The notes: generated by a model from the letters alone, not told the origin. Positions 1-9,728 are shown, numbered from the stretch's first letter. The stretch is DNA of 64,000 nt from Methanomassiliicoccaceae archaeon (GCA_016284295.1 JAEEOP010000041.1:1-64000), one strand, 5' to 3'. Program-made: numbers and translations.

Positions 1-2
1 AG

Positions 3-116
3 ATATCGAAGAACTGCAGAGGAATCTTCGACCTTTTTAAGGTCGAAGTACCGAAGGAGCCGATGGCAGGCATGGAGCTATGCGACCTCATGCTGCTCAC
101 CGAGCCAAAAGGATGA
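3..116 (+). CDS. C-terminal fragment of an unidentified protein running in from the left edge (…GIFDLFKVEVPKEPMAGMELCDLMLLTEPKG*)
   Basis: Open frame from the window edge to TGA at 114-116; protein-like composition; no family recognised. Confidence 0.35.
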   Translation: MSKNCRGIFDLFKVEVPKEPMAGMELCDLMLLTEPKG

Positions 117-463
117 ATTACTTACACGCCCAGAATTTCGGTTTAACTGAATTATAACTGAACAAGTAGCAATCTGATCATGAACGATAACATAGATGCT
201 AATCGGATTTGCGCAGAAGCTATTCTTGGCCTTCAGCAGAAGCCCACACTGTCATCCGATACCTGAGACTCACAGAATATTCGGCCACGTCAGCGACTTT
301 TTGGGGTCGCAGTTACCCCAAATGTGTTCAAAGTCTGGTTGGTTCATTTCAAACCAAATCCCGGAAGAGGGTTTCAACTTCACATACACTGACATCGGAT
401 ACGATGCACCCGCTTCCTGCACCATTGACTTTCCAAGACCCTGATAAAGATTATATTCCCAAT

Positions 464-1639
464 ATGTCTCGAATCTCCATGTACTACAACGAATACCATG
501 GCCGCAGGCTGTCCGCACTGGGCTTCGGCGCGATGCGTCTTCCGGTGATTGACGGCAACGATGCCGTCATCGACGAGACAGAGGCCGAGAGGCTCATCGA
601 CAAGGCGTACGAGGAAGGGGTCAACTACTTCGACACCGCATGGGGATATCACGCCGGCAACTCCGAGATCGTGGTGGGGAAAGCTCTGAAGAAGCACCCC
701 CGCGATTCGTTCTACCTCTCCACCAAGTTCCCCGGCTACGATGTGAACAATTTCGGTAAGGTCGAGGAGATCTTCGAGAAGCAACTCGAGAAATGCCAGA
801 CCGATTATTTCGACTTCTATTTCCTGCACAACGTCACGGAGCTGAACATCGACCGCTACCTGGACGATGACAAGTACCACACGTTCAGCTACCTCCTCGA
901 GCAGAGGAAGAAGGGGCGCATAAAGCACCTGGGATTCTCATGCCACGGGAATCTCAACACGATGAGGAGATTCCTAGACAAATACGGCGACCACATGGAG
1001 TTCGGGATGATACAGATGAACTTCGTCGACTACGAGTTCCAGGATGCCCGCAAGAAGGCGGAGATGCTGAATGAGAGGAACATCCCCATATGGGTGATGG
1101 AGCCCCTCCGCGGAGGCATGCTCGCGAAGATCCCCGAGGAAGGACTCAAGAAACTTGATGAGCTCCGCCCCGGGATCAAGCCCGTCGAGTGGGCGTTCAG
1201 GTTCGTGCAGTCCGTGCCGGGCGTGACCATGATCCTCTCCGGAATGAGCAAGATGTCGCAGATGATGGAGAACATCTCTATCTTCGACGAGAAGAAGCCC
1301 CTGAACGAGAAGGAGAAAGAGGTCCTGACGGGAATCGCCAAGGGCATGGTCAGCGGGAAGATCGTTCCCTGCACCTCATGCAAATACTGCCTCACCCACT
1401 GCCCCAAGGGGCTGGACATCCCCTCGTTCATGTCGCATTACAACGAGACCAGCTTCACCGGCGGAGGGTTCATCTCGGCGATGTTCATCATGTCGCTTCC
1501 CAAGGACAAAATGCCTTCGGCATGCATCGGATGCAGGAGCTGCGAGAAGGTCTGCCCCCAGGGCATCAAGATATCCGAGACGATCAAGGAGCTGGACTCC
1601 ATGACCGCAGGCACGGTCAAGGCCATGTCCGGCCAGTGA
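464..1639 (+). CDS. Aldo/keto reductase with C-terminal 2x[4Fe-4S] ferredoxin-like domain
   Basis: AKR motifs (LGFGAMRLP, FDTAWGYHAGNSE) and Cys clusters CTSCKYCLTHCPKG and CIGCRSCEKVCPQG; start trimmed from the ORF track to MSRISMYYNEYHGRR. Confidence 0.93.
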   Translation: MSRISMYYNEYHGRRLSALGFGAMRLPVIDGNDAVIDETEAERLIDKAYEEGVNYFDTAWGYHAGNSEIVVGKALKKHPRDSFYLSTKFPGYDVNNFGKVEEIFEKQLEKCQTDYFDFYFLHNVTELNIDRYLDDDKYHTFSYLLEQRKKGRIKHLGFSCHGNLNTMRRFLDKYGDHMEFGMIQMNFVDYEFQDARKKAEMLNERNIPIWVMEPLRGGMLAKIPEEGLKKLDELRPGIKPVEWAFRFVQSVPGVTMILSGMSKMSQMMENISIFDEKKPLNEKEKEVLTGIAKGMVSGKIVPCTSCKYCLTHCPKGLDIPSFMSHYNETSFTGGGFISAMFIMSLPKDKMPSACIGCRSCEKVCPQGIKISETIKELDSMTAGTVKAMSGQ

Positions 1640-1864
1640 AACACCATCATAGCCCCTCACGGGGCCCCTTTTTCTTATAGACGACTCTTCTTCGAACCGA
1701 CTGGATCGCACCCGTCTGTATCTGGCGGAGCGCTTGGTGCCTGCCCTGATTATCCTGCCGTCCTTGATCATCCTGGACAGCACGCGATGGAACGCACCGA
1801 ATGCTTTCGCCGGGATGCCGAGTTTCCTGATGAAACCGTAATCGTATCTCATCACATCCTTCAT
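1640..1864 (-). pseudogene. Possible small winged-helix fragment (MKDVMRYDYGFIRKLGIPAKAFGAFHRVLSRMIKDGRIIRAGTKRSARYRRV)
   Basis: Intergenic part of ORF 1376-1864 resembles a wHTH tail (…GRIIRAGTKRSARYRRV); the frame then runs antisense into the AKR gene. Confidence 0.3.
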
Positions 1865-1968
1865 GTAGATTTTTTACGATATAGAATATGCATATAGTCC
1901 GATTATATGCATATTAGAATCAACAAAATATGCAAATGATAAGACCTCTTGCATTTTTATATCTATTC

Positions 1969-1995
1969 TGACATAATGTCAGTGACACAATGTCA
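1969..1995. promoter_or_regulatory. Tandem palindromic operator TGACATAATGTCA-g-TGACACAATGTCA upstream of tetR
   Basis: Two adjacent dyads directly downstream of an AT-rich TATA-like stretch and 24 bp before the tetR start. Confidence 0.75.
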
Positions 1996-2018
1996 TAATA
2001 CAAGGACGGACGACACTG

Positions 2019-2675
2019 ATGCCAAGAAAGACACAGGAACTGATCGAGAACAGGCGCAACGAGATCATCGATGCCTGCAGCACCCTCTATTCGAGGAAGG
2101 GCTTCGCGGACATCTCCATGGCAGACATCGCCCAGGAGACGACATTCACACGCACATCCATCTACAACTACTTCCGCACCAAGGAGGAGATCTTCCTGGC
2201 CCTACTCCAGAGGGAGTACGACGGATGGGCGGACGAGATAGATTCCGCAAAGGACAGGGCCGCTGGGATGTCCGACGGGGATCTCGCAGAGATCCTGGCC
2301 GACTCCCTCGAGAGGAGGAAGCAGATGCTTAGGATCCTGTCCATGAACTTCTACGACATGGAGGGGAACAGCCGCATCGAAAACCTCACCGACTTCAAGC
2401 GCTCATACGGAAGGACACTGACATCAGTCAGAGGACTGGTATCCGAATGCCACCCCGATCTCGATGAGGACGATCTCGACGATTTCCTGCACTCCTTCTT
2501 CCCGTTCCTCTACGGGCTGTGCCCGTACACGGAGGTGACGGAACGTCAGAAGGAGGCAATGTCCGCCGCTGGTGTCGGGTTCATCCCCCATTCCGTCCAT
2601 GATCTGACCTACAAACTCGTTCTCAATCTGCTGAAGAAGCAAGGAAGTGGAAAGAATGCCATCGATAACAGTTGA
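2019..2675 (+). CDS. TetR/AcrR family transcriptional regulator
   Basis: N-terminal HTH: IIDACSTLYSRKGFADISMADIAQETTFTRTSIYNYFRTKEEIF. Confidence 0.93.
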   Translation: MPRKTQELIENRRNEIIDACSTLYSRKGFADISMADIAQETTFTRTSIYNYFRTKEEIFLALLQREYDGWADEIDSAKDRAAGMSDGDLAEILADSLERRKQMLRILSMNFYDMEGNSRIENLTDFKRSYGRTLTSVRGLVSECHPDLDEDDLDDFLHSFFPFLYGLCPYTEVTERQKEAMSAAGVGFIPHSVHDLTYKLVLNLLKKQGSGKNAIDNS

Positions 2676-2838
2676 TATATCAAATCTCACAAAGGAGCAG
2701 AAGGCGCAGATAGCCAAGGAATTCACCGAATCCATCTCCAGGATCACCGGGATAGACGCCAAGGCGTTCTACATGTTCTTCAACGAGTACCCCAGGGACA
2801 GCATCGCCGTCGGCGGCACCCTGCTCTCCGACAGGTGA
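2656..2838 (+). CDS. 4-oxalocrotonate tautomerase-like protein
   Basis: MPSITVDISNLTKEQKAQIAKEFTESISRITG, with Pro directly after Met as in the catalytic Pro-1 family. Confidence 0.8.
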   Translation: MPSITVDISNLTKEQKAQIAKEFTESISRITGIDAKAFYMFFNEYPRDSIAVGGTLLSDR

Positions 2839-2842
2839 TCGA

Positions 2843-3775
2843 ATGGACATGCCTAGGATCGCATTGGGCGCATGGGCCTGGGGGAACGACGGTACCTTCG
2901 GCGGCAAGCAGGACGAGAACGTCCTCAAAGAGGTGTTCGACACCGCGATGGACAACGGCCTTTACCTGTGGGACACCGCGTACGCATACGGCGCCGGCCA
3001 GTCCGAGAAGGTGCTGGGAGGGTTCATCAAGGGATTGCCCCGCAGCTCCTACATGATCTCCGACAAGCTCACACCGCAGATGATGGACGCATCCTCATCC
3101 CAGCCGGTGAAGGACATGCTGGACAGACAGCTGTCCATCATGAGCCTGGACAGGTTCGACATCTATTGGATACACAACACCGCCGGCGCTCCGGAATGGA
3201 CTAGGAAGGTCGCCGAGTACTTCGAGGGAAAGGAGGACGCCCCGATGATCGGGGTGTCCAACCACGACCTCTCGGAGATCAAGCAGGCGGATGAGATACT
3301 CCATGAGCACGGCCTGAAGCTCTCCGCCGTCCAGAACCACTACAGCCTCATAAACCGCTCCTCCGAGCGCTCCGGCATCCTCGATTACTGCAGGAAGAAC
3401 GGCATCACATTCTTCTCGTACATGGTCCTGGAGCAGGGGGCCCTCACAGGGAAATATGATTCATCCCACCCCATGCCCGAAGGCTCCGCCCGCGCCCAGA
3501 CATACAACCCCTTGATGGACAAGCTGGAGATCATCAACTCCAAACTGTCAGAGGTCGCCTCGAAGCACGGCGTGAACACGGCTCAGATACCGATCGCATG
3601 GGCTATCGCGAAGGGAACACTGCCGATCATCGGCGTCACCGGCAAGAAGCAGGTGGAGGATGCCGTGAAGGCGTCCAACGTTGAACTCAGTGATGACGAG
3701 ATCAGGACGATCGAGGAGACGGCCGACCGCCTCGGCATAGATGCCATCCGCTTCTGGGAGAAGGAGATGAGATGA
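2843..3775 (+). CDS. Aldo/keto reductase
   Basis: LGAWAWGND…LWDTAYAYGAGQSEKVLG…DIYWIHN…IGVSNHDLSEI. Confidence 0.93.
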   Translation: MDMPRIALGAWAWGNDGTFGGKQDENVLKEVFDTAMDNGLYLWDTAYAYGAGQSEKVLGGFIKGLPRSSYMISDKLTPQMMDASSSQPVKDMLDRQLSIMSLDRFDIYWIHNTAGAPEWTRKVAEYFEGKEDAPMIGVSNHDLSEIKQADEILHEHGLKLSAVQNHYSLINRSSERSGILDYCRKNGITFFSYMVLEQGALTGKYDSSHPMPEGSARAQTYNPLMDKLEIINSKLSEVASKHGVNTAQIPIAWAIAKGTLPIIGVTGKKQVEDAVKASNVELSDDEIRTIEETADRLGIDAIRFWEKEMR

Positions 3776-4251
3776 TGTCGGGAACATTAATCGCATACTT
3801 CTCTGCCAGCGGTGTGACCGAGAGCGTCGCACGCACAATCGCCGATGTGACCAAGGGGGACCTCTTCGAGATCGTCCCTGAGAAGAGATACACCGATACG
3901 GACCTCAACTGGAGGGACTCCAAGAGCAGGAGCTCCGTGGAGATGAACGACCAGAAGGCAAGGCCGAAGATATCGTCGCATGTCGATGACATGGACGAGT
4001 ACGATACTGTCTTCGTGGGATTCCCCATCTGGTGGGGTGTAGCTCCGCGCATCATCGACACCTTCCTGGAGAGCTACGACTTCTCCGGCAAGACGCTGAT
4101 CCCGTTCTGCACATCGGGAGGCAGCGGAGTCGGCAGCAGCGACACGAAACTGCACAAGGATGTGAGCCCCGATGCGAAGTGGAAGCCCGGTAAGCTCATC
4201 AACCGCGCGGACAAGTCGACCGTGGAGAAATGGATCGATTCCCTGGAGTGA
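3772..4251 (+). CDS. Flavodoxin family protein
   Basis: AYFSASGVTESVARTIA … FVGFPIWWGVAPRIIDTFLESYDFSGKTLIPFCTSGGSGVGSS. Confidence 0.92.
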   Translation: MMSGTLIAYFSASGVTESVARTIADVTKGDLFEIVPEKRYTDTDLNWRDSKSRSSVEMNDQKARPKISSHVDDMDEYDTVFVGFPIWWGVAPRIIDTFLESYDFSGKTLIPFCTSGGSGVGSSDTKLHKDVSPDAKWKPGKLINRADKSTVEKWIDSLE

Positions 4252-4256
4252 CTTTG

Positions 4257-4871
4257 ATGAGCAGGAACATCATGATGGTGATCGCCATTGTGGCAGTCGT
4301 GGCCATCGCATCGGCGGCGTTCGTGCTCGCCGGCAACGGCGGCGACAGACCGACACCGGTCCCGGACACGCCAGCCGATTCGGACGTGTCCACGGCCGTG
4401 GTGTACTTCTCCGAAACGGAGAACACCAAGGCGGTGGCGGAGAAGATCGCCCAGGCCGCAGGCGGCGACCTGATACGCATAACCCCTGCCATAGAATACA
4501 CCAGCGGCGACCTCGACTACGGGAACAGGGACTGCCGCAGCAATGCGGAGGACCGCGACGACAGCGCCCGCCCCGGGATCGCCAACAGCATGGACCTCAG
4601 CGGATACGACCGCATCTTCCTCGGATATCCCATATGGTACGGCGATTCGCCGAAGATCATGTGGACGTTCGTCGAGACGTACGACCTCTCCGGAAAGACC
4701 GTCATCCCGTTCTGCACCTCAGGGAGCAGCGGCATCGGAAGCAGCGCCACCCATCTGAAGGACCTCACCCATCAGGGCACATGGCTGGACGGCAAGAGGT
4801 TCTCCGGATCGGCTTCATATGAAGACGTACGCTCGTGGGTCGCAGGTATGGGCATGGAGGCCTCCGCATGA
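4257..4871 (+). CDS. Membrane-anchored/exported flavodoxin
   Basis: N-terminal hydrophobic segment (MMVIAIVAVVAIASAAFVLAG) followed by a flavodoxin domain (VYFSETENTKAVAEKIA…FLGYPIWYGDSPKIM). Confidence 0.9.
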   Translation: MSRNIMMVIAIVAVVAIASAAFVLAGNGGDRPTPVPDTPADSDVSTAVVYFSETENTKAVAEKIAQAAGGDLIRITPAIEYTSGDLDYGNRDCRSNAEDRDDSARPGIANSMDLSGYDRIFLGYPIWYGDSPKIMWTFVETYDLSGKTVIPFCTSGSSGIGSSATHLKDLTHQGTWLDGKRFSGSASYEDVRSWVAGMGMEASA

Positions 4872-5404
4872 GGATAACCGTGCTCCAGGGCAGCCCCAAC
4901 ACGGACGGCTCCACGGCCATGCTCATAGATAGCTTCGTCAAAGGTGCAGAAGAGAGCGGCCACGCATGCACCGTGTTCAACGTCTGCGACATGGACGTCT
5001 CGCCCTGCGGAGGATGCGTCGCATGCGGATACGAGGGGCCGTGCACCCTCGATGACGATAACAGCAGGATACGTTCGGAGATCCTGTCGTCGGACATGAT
5101 GGTGTTCGCCACCCCTCTGTACTACTTCGGCATGTCCGCACAGCTCAAGGCCGTGGTGGACAGGTTCTGCTCCTACAACTCAAGCATCTCGAGCAGGAAC
5201 ATGAGATCGGCGCTCATCTCCGTCGCATGGAACTCCGACGACTGGACCTTCGATGCGCTCACATCACACTACAGGACGCTGGTCAGGTATCTGAACCTCC
5301 GCGACGAGGGAATGGTCCTCGGAAGAGGCTGCGGAACCCCCTCCATGACCCGTTCTAGCCAGTATCCTGAGAAGGCGTACGAGTTCGGGAAGAGCCTGAT
5401 GTGA
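4868..5404 (+). CDS. NADPH-dependent FMN reductase / flavodoxin-like oxidoreductase
   Basis: ITVLQGSPNTDGSTAMLIDSF…CGGCVACGYEGPCTLDDD…FATPLYYFGMSAQLKAVVDRF. Confidence 0.9.
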   Translation: MRITVLQGSPNTDGSTAMLIDSFVKGAEESGHACTVFNVCDMDVSPCGGCVACGYEGPCTLDDDNSRIRSEILSSDMMVFATPLYYFGMSAQLKAVVDRFCSYNSSISSRNMRSALISVAWNSDDWTFDALTSHYRTLVRYLNLRDEGMVLGRGCGTPSMTRSSQYPEKAYEFGKSLM

Positions 5405-6384
5405 TGAATATGGAATATGCCGAACTTGGGAACACAGGCATCAAGGTCTCACGCATCTGCGTGGGAGGCATGTCCTTCGGGGAACCCTCCGAGGATTTCC
5501 ACAGATGGACGCTCAGCAGAGAGGAGACCAAGGAAGTAATCGGATTCTGCTTCGAGAACGGGATCAACTTCATCGACACCGCCAACACATACAGCCACGG
5601 CACCAGCGAGGAGTTCATAGGACACGCCCTCAGGGAGCTGGAGATACCCCGCGAGGACGTCGTCCTGGCATCCAAGGTGTACTTCAACGAGGGACATCTT
5701 AGCATGGAGGCCATACTCAGGGAGATCGACCTGACTCTGGACCGTCTCGGCACCGACTACCTCGACCTGTATCAGATACACCGCTTCGATTACGGCACCC
5801 CGATCGAGGAGACGATGGAAACTCTCAGCGATCTCGTAGAATCCGGGATAGTCAGGGCGATCGGCGCGTCCGCCATGTACGGATACCAGTTCCACAACAT
5901 GCAGATAGCGGCGGAGAGGAACGGATGGGCGATGTTCTCCACCATGCAGAACCACTACAACCTCCTGTACCGCGAGGACGAGAGGGAACTGATCCCGATC
6001 TGCAGGCAGTACGGGGTGTCGCTCATACCGTACAGTCCACTGGCAGGCGGTCATCTCGCCCATACTGGATGGACGTCAGGAAGCCTCAGAAGCTCCACGG
6101 ACAGGGTCCTGGCCGACAAGTACGACCGTGCGAAGGAGAACGACCTGCAGATAATCGAACGCGTCCATGAGCTGTCCGTCAGGTACGGGGTGTCCATGTC
6201 GCAGGTCTCGCTCGCATGGCATTTCGCCAAGGGCGTCACCGCTCCCATAGTCGGAGGGACAAAGGTCTCGCACATGGAGGATGCAATAGCATCCATCGAA
6301 CTGAAGCTGAGCGACGACGACATCGAGTACCTGGAGGAACCCTATCTCCCCCATGAGATCGTCGGTGCGCTCCGATCATTGTAA
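5404..6384 (+). CDS. Aldo/keto reductase
   Basis: LGNTGIKVSRICVGGMSFG…FIDTANTYSHGTSEEFIG…DLYQIHRFD. Confidence 0.95.
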   Translation: MNMEYAELGNTGIKVSRICVGGMSFGEPSEDFHRWTLSREETKEVIGFCFENGINFIDTANTYSHGTSEEFIGHALRELEIPREDVVLASKVYFNEGHLSMEAILREIDLTLDRLGTDYLDLYQIHRFDYGTPIEETMETLSDLVESGIVRAIGASAMYGYQFHNMQIAAERNGWAMFSTMQNHYNLLYREDERELIPICRQYGVSLIPYSPLAGGHLAHTGWTSGSLRSSTDRVLADKYDRAKENDLQIIERVHELSVRYGVSMSQVSLAWHFAKGVTAPIVGGTKVSHMEDAIASIELKLSDDDIEYLEEPYLPHEIVGALRSL

Positions 6385-6470
6385 ACCCTGATTGCAAATT
6401 GGTGTCGGGCGATCCTAGCGATCGCTCGCACCTCATTTATGATAGGTTAGACCCGTACAATATCGATGAA

Positions 6471-6532
6471 AATTTCAGATTTATCTTAAACTTTTTCGAT
6501 TTTTGATGATTTTTTAAGATTGATTTGAAATT
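6471..6532. repeat. Imperfect 20-bp inverted repeat (AATTTCAGATTTATCTTAAA / TTTAAGATTGATTTGAAATT)
   Basis: 17/20 complementarity, 22-nt loop, just upstream of the AAA ATPase fragment. Confidence 0.6.
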
Positions 6533-6560
6533 GTTATAACTCCGCATCAATAGATGAAGC

Positions 6561-7020
6561 ATGGAGATCGCCAGGAAAGATTATCTGGACCTCCTGTCCG
6601 CATCCAGTGATATGCCCAGGACGGTGAAGGTCCTGATAGGCATGCGCAGGACAGGCAAGACCACGATAATGAATCAGTTCATGCAGATCATTACCGATGA
6701 TACCGACGAAGGAAACATCTTCCATATAGACCTGGACCTAACCTTCGACAAGATATCCGTCGAAGAACTGAAGAACATGATGCAGCCCGTCCTTGATGCC
6801 AAAGGGATGCACTACATCTTCCTGGACGAAATCCAGAACGTGGACGAGTGGGAGAGACTTGTAGCGATGCTGGTGGCCAGGGGCGACTTGCGACATCTAC
6901 ATAACAGGCTCCAGTTCCAAGATACTCTCGTCCTAGCTGTCTACAAAGCTGTCCGGGAGGTACATCGAGATCGAGGTGTTCCCGTTCTCCTTTAAGGAGT
7001 ACATGGAGCTCCGCCCCGGC
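6561..7020 (+). pseudogene. Decayed AAA/DUF4143-type ATPase, N-terminal part only
   Basis: Walker A GMRRTGKTT and Walker B-like HYIFLDEIQNV; 1-nt insertion near 6887 breaks ..ARGD-CDIYITGSSSKILSS[TAG]LSTKLSGRYIEIEVFPFSFKEYM; sequence then joins the opposite-strand gene. Confidence 0.8.
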
Positions 7021-7505
7021 GACAGGACTGAGAGGTTCTCCGGCATATCCTCGGGAAGCGAGCCCGGAGATGCGGCCTCCATGCAGTCGTCGTACATCGA
7101 TACCAGGGTGGACCCCGTCGATCTGTAATCCCTGTGGATGATGGCGTTCAGCACGATCTCCCTCACCGCCTCCATGGGGTAATCCGCAGAATCTATCCTC
7201 TGCGTGCCTGAGATCAGAGAGGACATCCTGACATTCCTGCGGATGAAGTTCATCACATCGTCATATTGCCTCAGGACCGAACCCGAGATCTCCATTCTGT
7301 CCTTAAAACCGGTACGTCCCTTGTCGCGCATCGCATGGACGCACCTGAGTGCGGTCTCGATGCGGTCCTCGAGACCTACCATACTGCCATTATCATCGAT
7401 GCCGACGAGTATCCTCCCACCTTCGGAGTTGGATAATCCAACGACGAGTTCGGATATCTTCTCGGAGTACTCCGTTACACACTCCGTCCTACCGTGTTCC
7501 GCCAT
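7015..7505 (-). pseudogene. C-terminally truncated AlbA_2-domain (RecG-like/divergent AAA) DNA-binding protein
   Basis: NSEGGRILVGIDDNG…VREIVLNAIIHRDYRSTGS…ASPGSLPED, then tail-to-tail fusion with the AAA fragment; left junction approximate. Confidence 0.7.
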
Positions 7506-7529
7506 ACGGATTACAATGCGATGGTCGAT

Positions 7530-7600
7530 TCTAATCGAATTGGTCGAATGATTATCGAATAATGGCCGAATAGTTCGTAAATTGGTCGAATGTTCATTCA
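7530..7600. repeat. Iteron-like cluster of TCGAAT motifs including a 13-bp direct repeat AATTGGTCGAATG (7538-7550, 7580-7592)
   Basis: Repeated motif immediately upstream of the minus-strand AlbA_2-type gene. Confidence 0.65.
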
Positions 7601-7648
7601 CAGGTCGCTTTATATAGTCCGCAGTCCGTTGCCTCTTCCGGGTGTCAG

Positions 7649-7948
7649 ATGAAACATATAATCCTCAGCGCAGACGGAGACAGCACTGTGTACTCCGTTC
7701 CGGACCCTGTGGCAGACGACCTGAGGAAGTACCTGGACATATTCTTCGATTGGCTTTATGACGGTCCAGGAAAGGACAGGTACTTCGACGGCTGGGGGTT
7801 CCGCTTTGACGAGAGGGCCTTCATCGAATATCTGAACACCGAGCTCTTCCCGGATGAGGTATCCGCCGAGGTGGAGAACATCGGGTTCATAAGCTTCGAA
7901 AGCCAGGTACCGCCGGAATACCGCGGATCGCCAAGTTTCAACTTCTGA
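7649..7948 (+). CDS. Hypothetical protein, 99 aa
   Basis: Complete ORF with protein-like composition in an otherwise non-coding gap. Confidence 0.6.
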   Translation: MKHIILSADGDSTVYSVPDPVADDLRKYLDIFFDWLYDGPGKDRYFDGWGFRFDERAFIEYLNTELFPDEVSAEVENIGFISFESQVPPEYRGSPSFNF

Positions 7949-7984
7949 ATCGTCACAGGATCGGAAGCAATCCTCACATCCCTT

Positions 7985-8218
7985 CTATGCAAGGATGCGC
8001 ATGTTCGTGTTGAGGGAGCCTTTCACCGCCGTGAAGTACACGCAGACCTTGTCCTTCGCGAACTCGTTGATCAACGTCGTCTTGCCTACACGACGCCTGC
8101 CGTAGACGGGAATGAACTGGAATTCATCCGATGCGTATCTCCTGTTGAGTTCCTCCAGTTCGCGGCTCCTCCCGTAGAACAAGGCAATCACGCCAGCACA
8201 GGAATATATAAACTGCAT
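7985..8218 (-). pseudogene. Fragment of an archaeal AAA ATPase (DUF234/ArchATPase type)
   Basis: FYGRSRELEELNRRYASDEFQFIPVYGRRRVGKTTLINEFAKDK…; only the Walker A region remains. Confidence 0.75.
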
Positions 8219-8385
8219 GATTTGCTGTTTTGCACAATAGTAATTTGTAAAACAGCTATTTGCAAACGCTTCATCGACACCTGAGATTGCTGAATCACGA
8301 TCTTTCTAGGCTCTCCGCTCCGACCTCGAAAGCATCCAAATCTGATCCGCAAATTCGATCCATCAGTAATGCGTAACAATGGCCG

Positions 8386-9696
8386 TCACGACAGCTTCTC
8401 CTCATTTACCACCCAGGTACCCTTCTTCCTTGAACCGGACCTGGCGAGATATCCTCTCATCTTGAGGCCGGAGACTATGCCGCGTGTATTGCTGACCCCG
8501 ATACCGGTGATCTGGGAGACCCTCTCTAAGGTGAAGGTGGGTTCAGACATCAACAGGGACAGGATTAGCTTCTCGTTCTTCGACAATATCTCAGCGACCT
8601 CGTCGTTCCGGAGAGAGCTGCTCCTCCTCGCATCGTATGCGATGGTGACACGGACATTCGCACCGGTCAGTCCGAACGCCTCGCGCCCGTACCTGTCGGT
8701 GATTATCGGTATCCCATGACCTGTATGCTCGCTCAACCCTAATGAACGGAATATCTGCATCAGAGCCTCGTTGACAGGCATGCTGACGCCTTGGAAGAAT
8801 TTCTCCTCGGTCTGACCGTAGGGGATCGACCCGTATGATATCACCTCTAACCTATCTTCGAATATCTGCACCGCAGGCGGAATCCCCAAAGACCAGGTGT
8901 TATGGACCACGGCATTCACCCAGGCCTCTCTGAAGCTGTCCATGTCGAATAGCTTAACATCCTGTCTGATGAAACTGCTCATGTCAACGGCGGTCTCGTT
9001 GATGCTGTTCACATAATCCTGCACACTGAGGAGCTCCCTCATGATGCTGTGACCGGAGAAGTCACTGCTGTATTTCAGTTCGTTACGGGTCCCATCCCTG
9101 AACACAGAGACTGATAACGTAAACGGATTCTGATCAGAAACAAGTAGACCGACCATGTTGAAGGACCCGTCGGAACATGCAAACCCCAGATCCTTCGCAA
9201 GCTTCGATTCATCGACTATGTGGAGCCCCTTCATCCTCATCATGTCGGTCAGCTCGCCGAATGTCAGCTCCTGATTGGAAGAAGGAGTCTCTTTCAGAAG
9301 ATCCGTGCATGATTGGAACATCTTCCTCAGCTCGATGCGGGGAATCACTTTGTTCTCCTCTCCCGATCTGATGAGATACATCCCGCTCTTGGAATACGGG
9401 CGATCGTTGCCTTCCACAAAGACAGAGATGCATCTCACGCCCGGTCTCGGTTCCAGGACCTCCAACTTTGAGATTGGCTCTGGTTCTATGGAGTTGGCTA
9501 TATCCTGGGAGATCGAACGAAGGGTGTCAGTGCCGACATCCACCCCGATAGCTGTCCCATCATCCTTCACGCCGAATATGACTGTTCCCTAGCAGTGCTT
9601 GTTCAGCATCGCGGCTAACGAGACGTAGGCATCTTGCCTCTCTGTCAGGGATCCCCTGTATTCGAGATACTCCGTTTCACGTTCGAAATCAGGCAT
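8386..9696 (-). CDS. AlbA_2-domain ATP-binding/DNA-binding protein (RecG-like) with one in-frame TAG (9589-9591, codon 36)
   Basis: Upstream in-frame MPDFERETEYLEYRGSLTERQDAYVSLAAMLNKHC-[TAG]-GTVIFGVKDDGTAIG… joins ORF 8386-9570 in the same frame; C-terminal wHTH (VSQITGIGVSNTRGIVSGLKMRGYLARSG). Confidence 0.8.
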
Positions 9697-9728
9697 CGAA
9701 TCAATGCATCCTTATGTTGTCTCATATT

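Noticed and set aside
6940-6950. In-frame TAG in the 6561 ATPase (…SSSKILSS[TAG]LSTKLSG…) as further pyrrolysine evidence
   Set aside because: The same gene has a 1-nt frameshift and a lost C-terminus, so the TAG can be simple decay; it counts only weakly in the stop-type tally.
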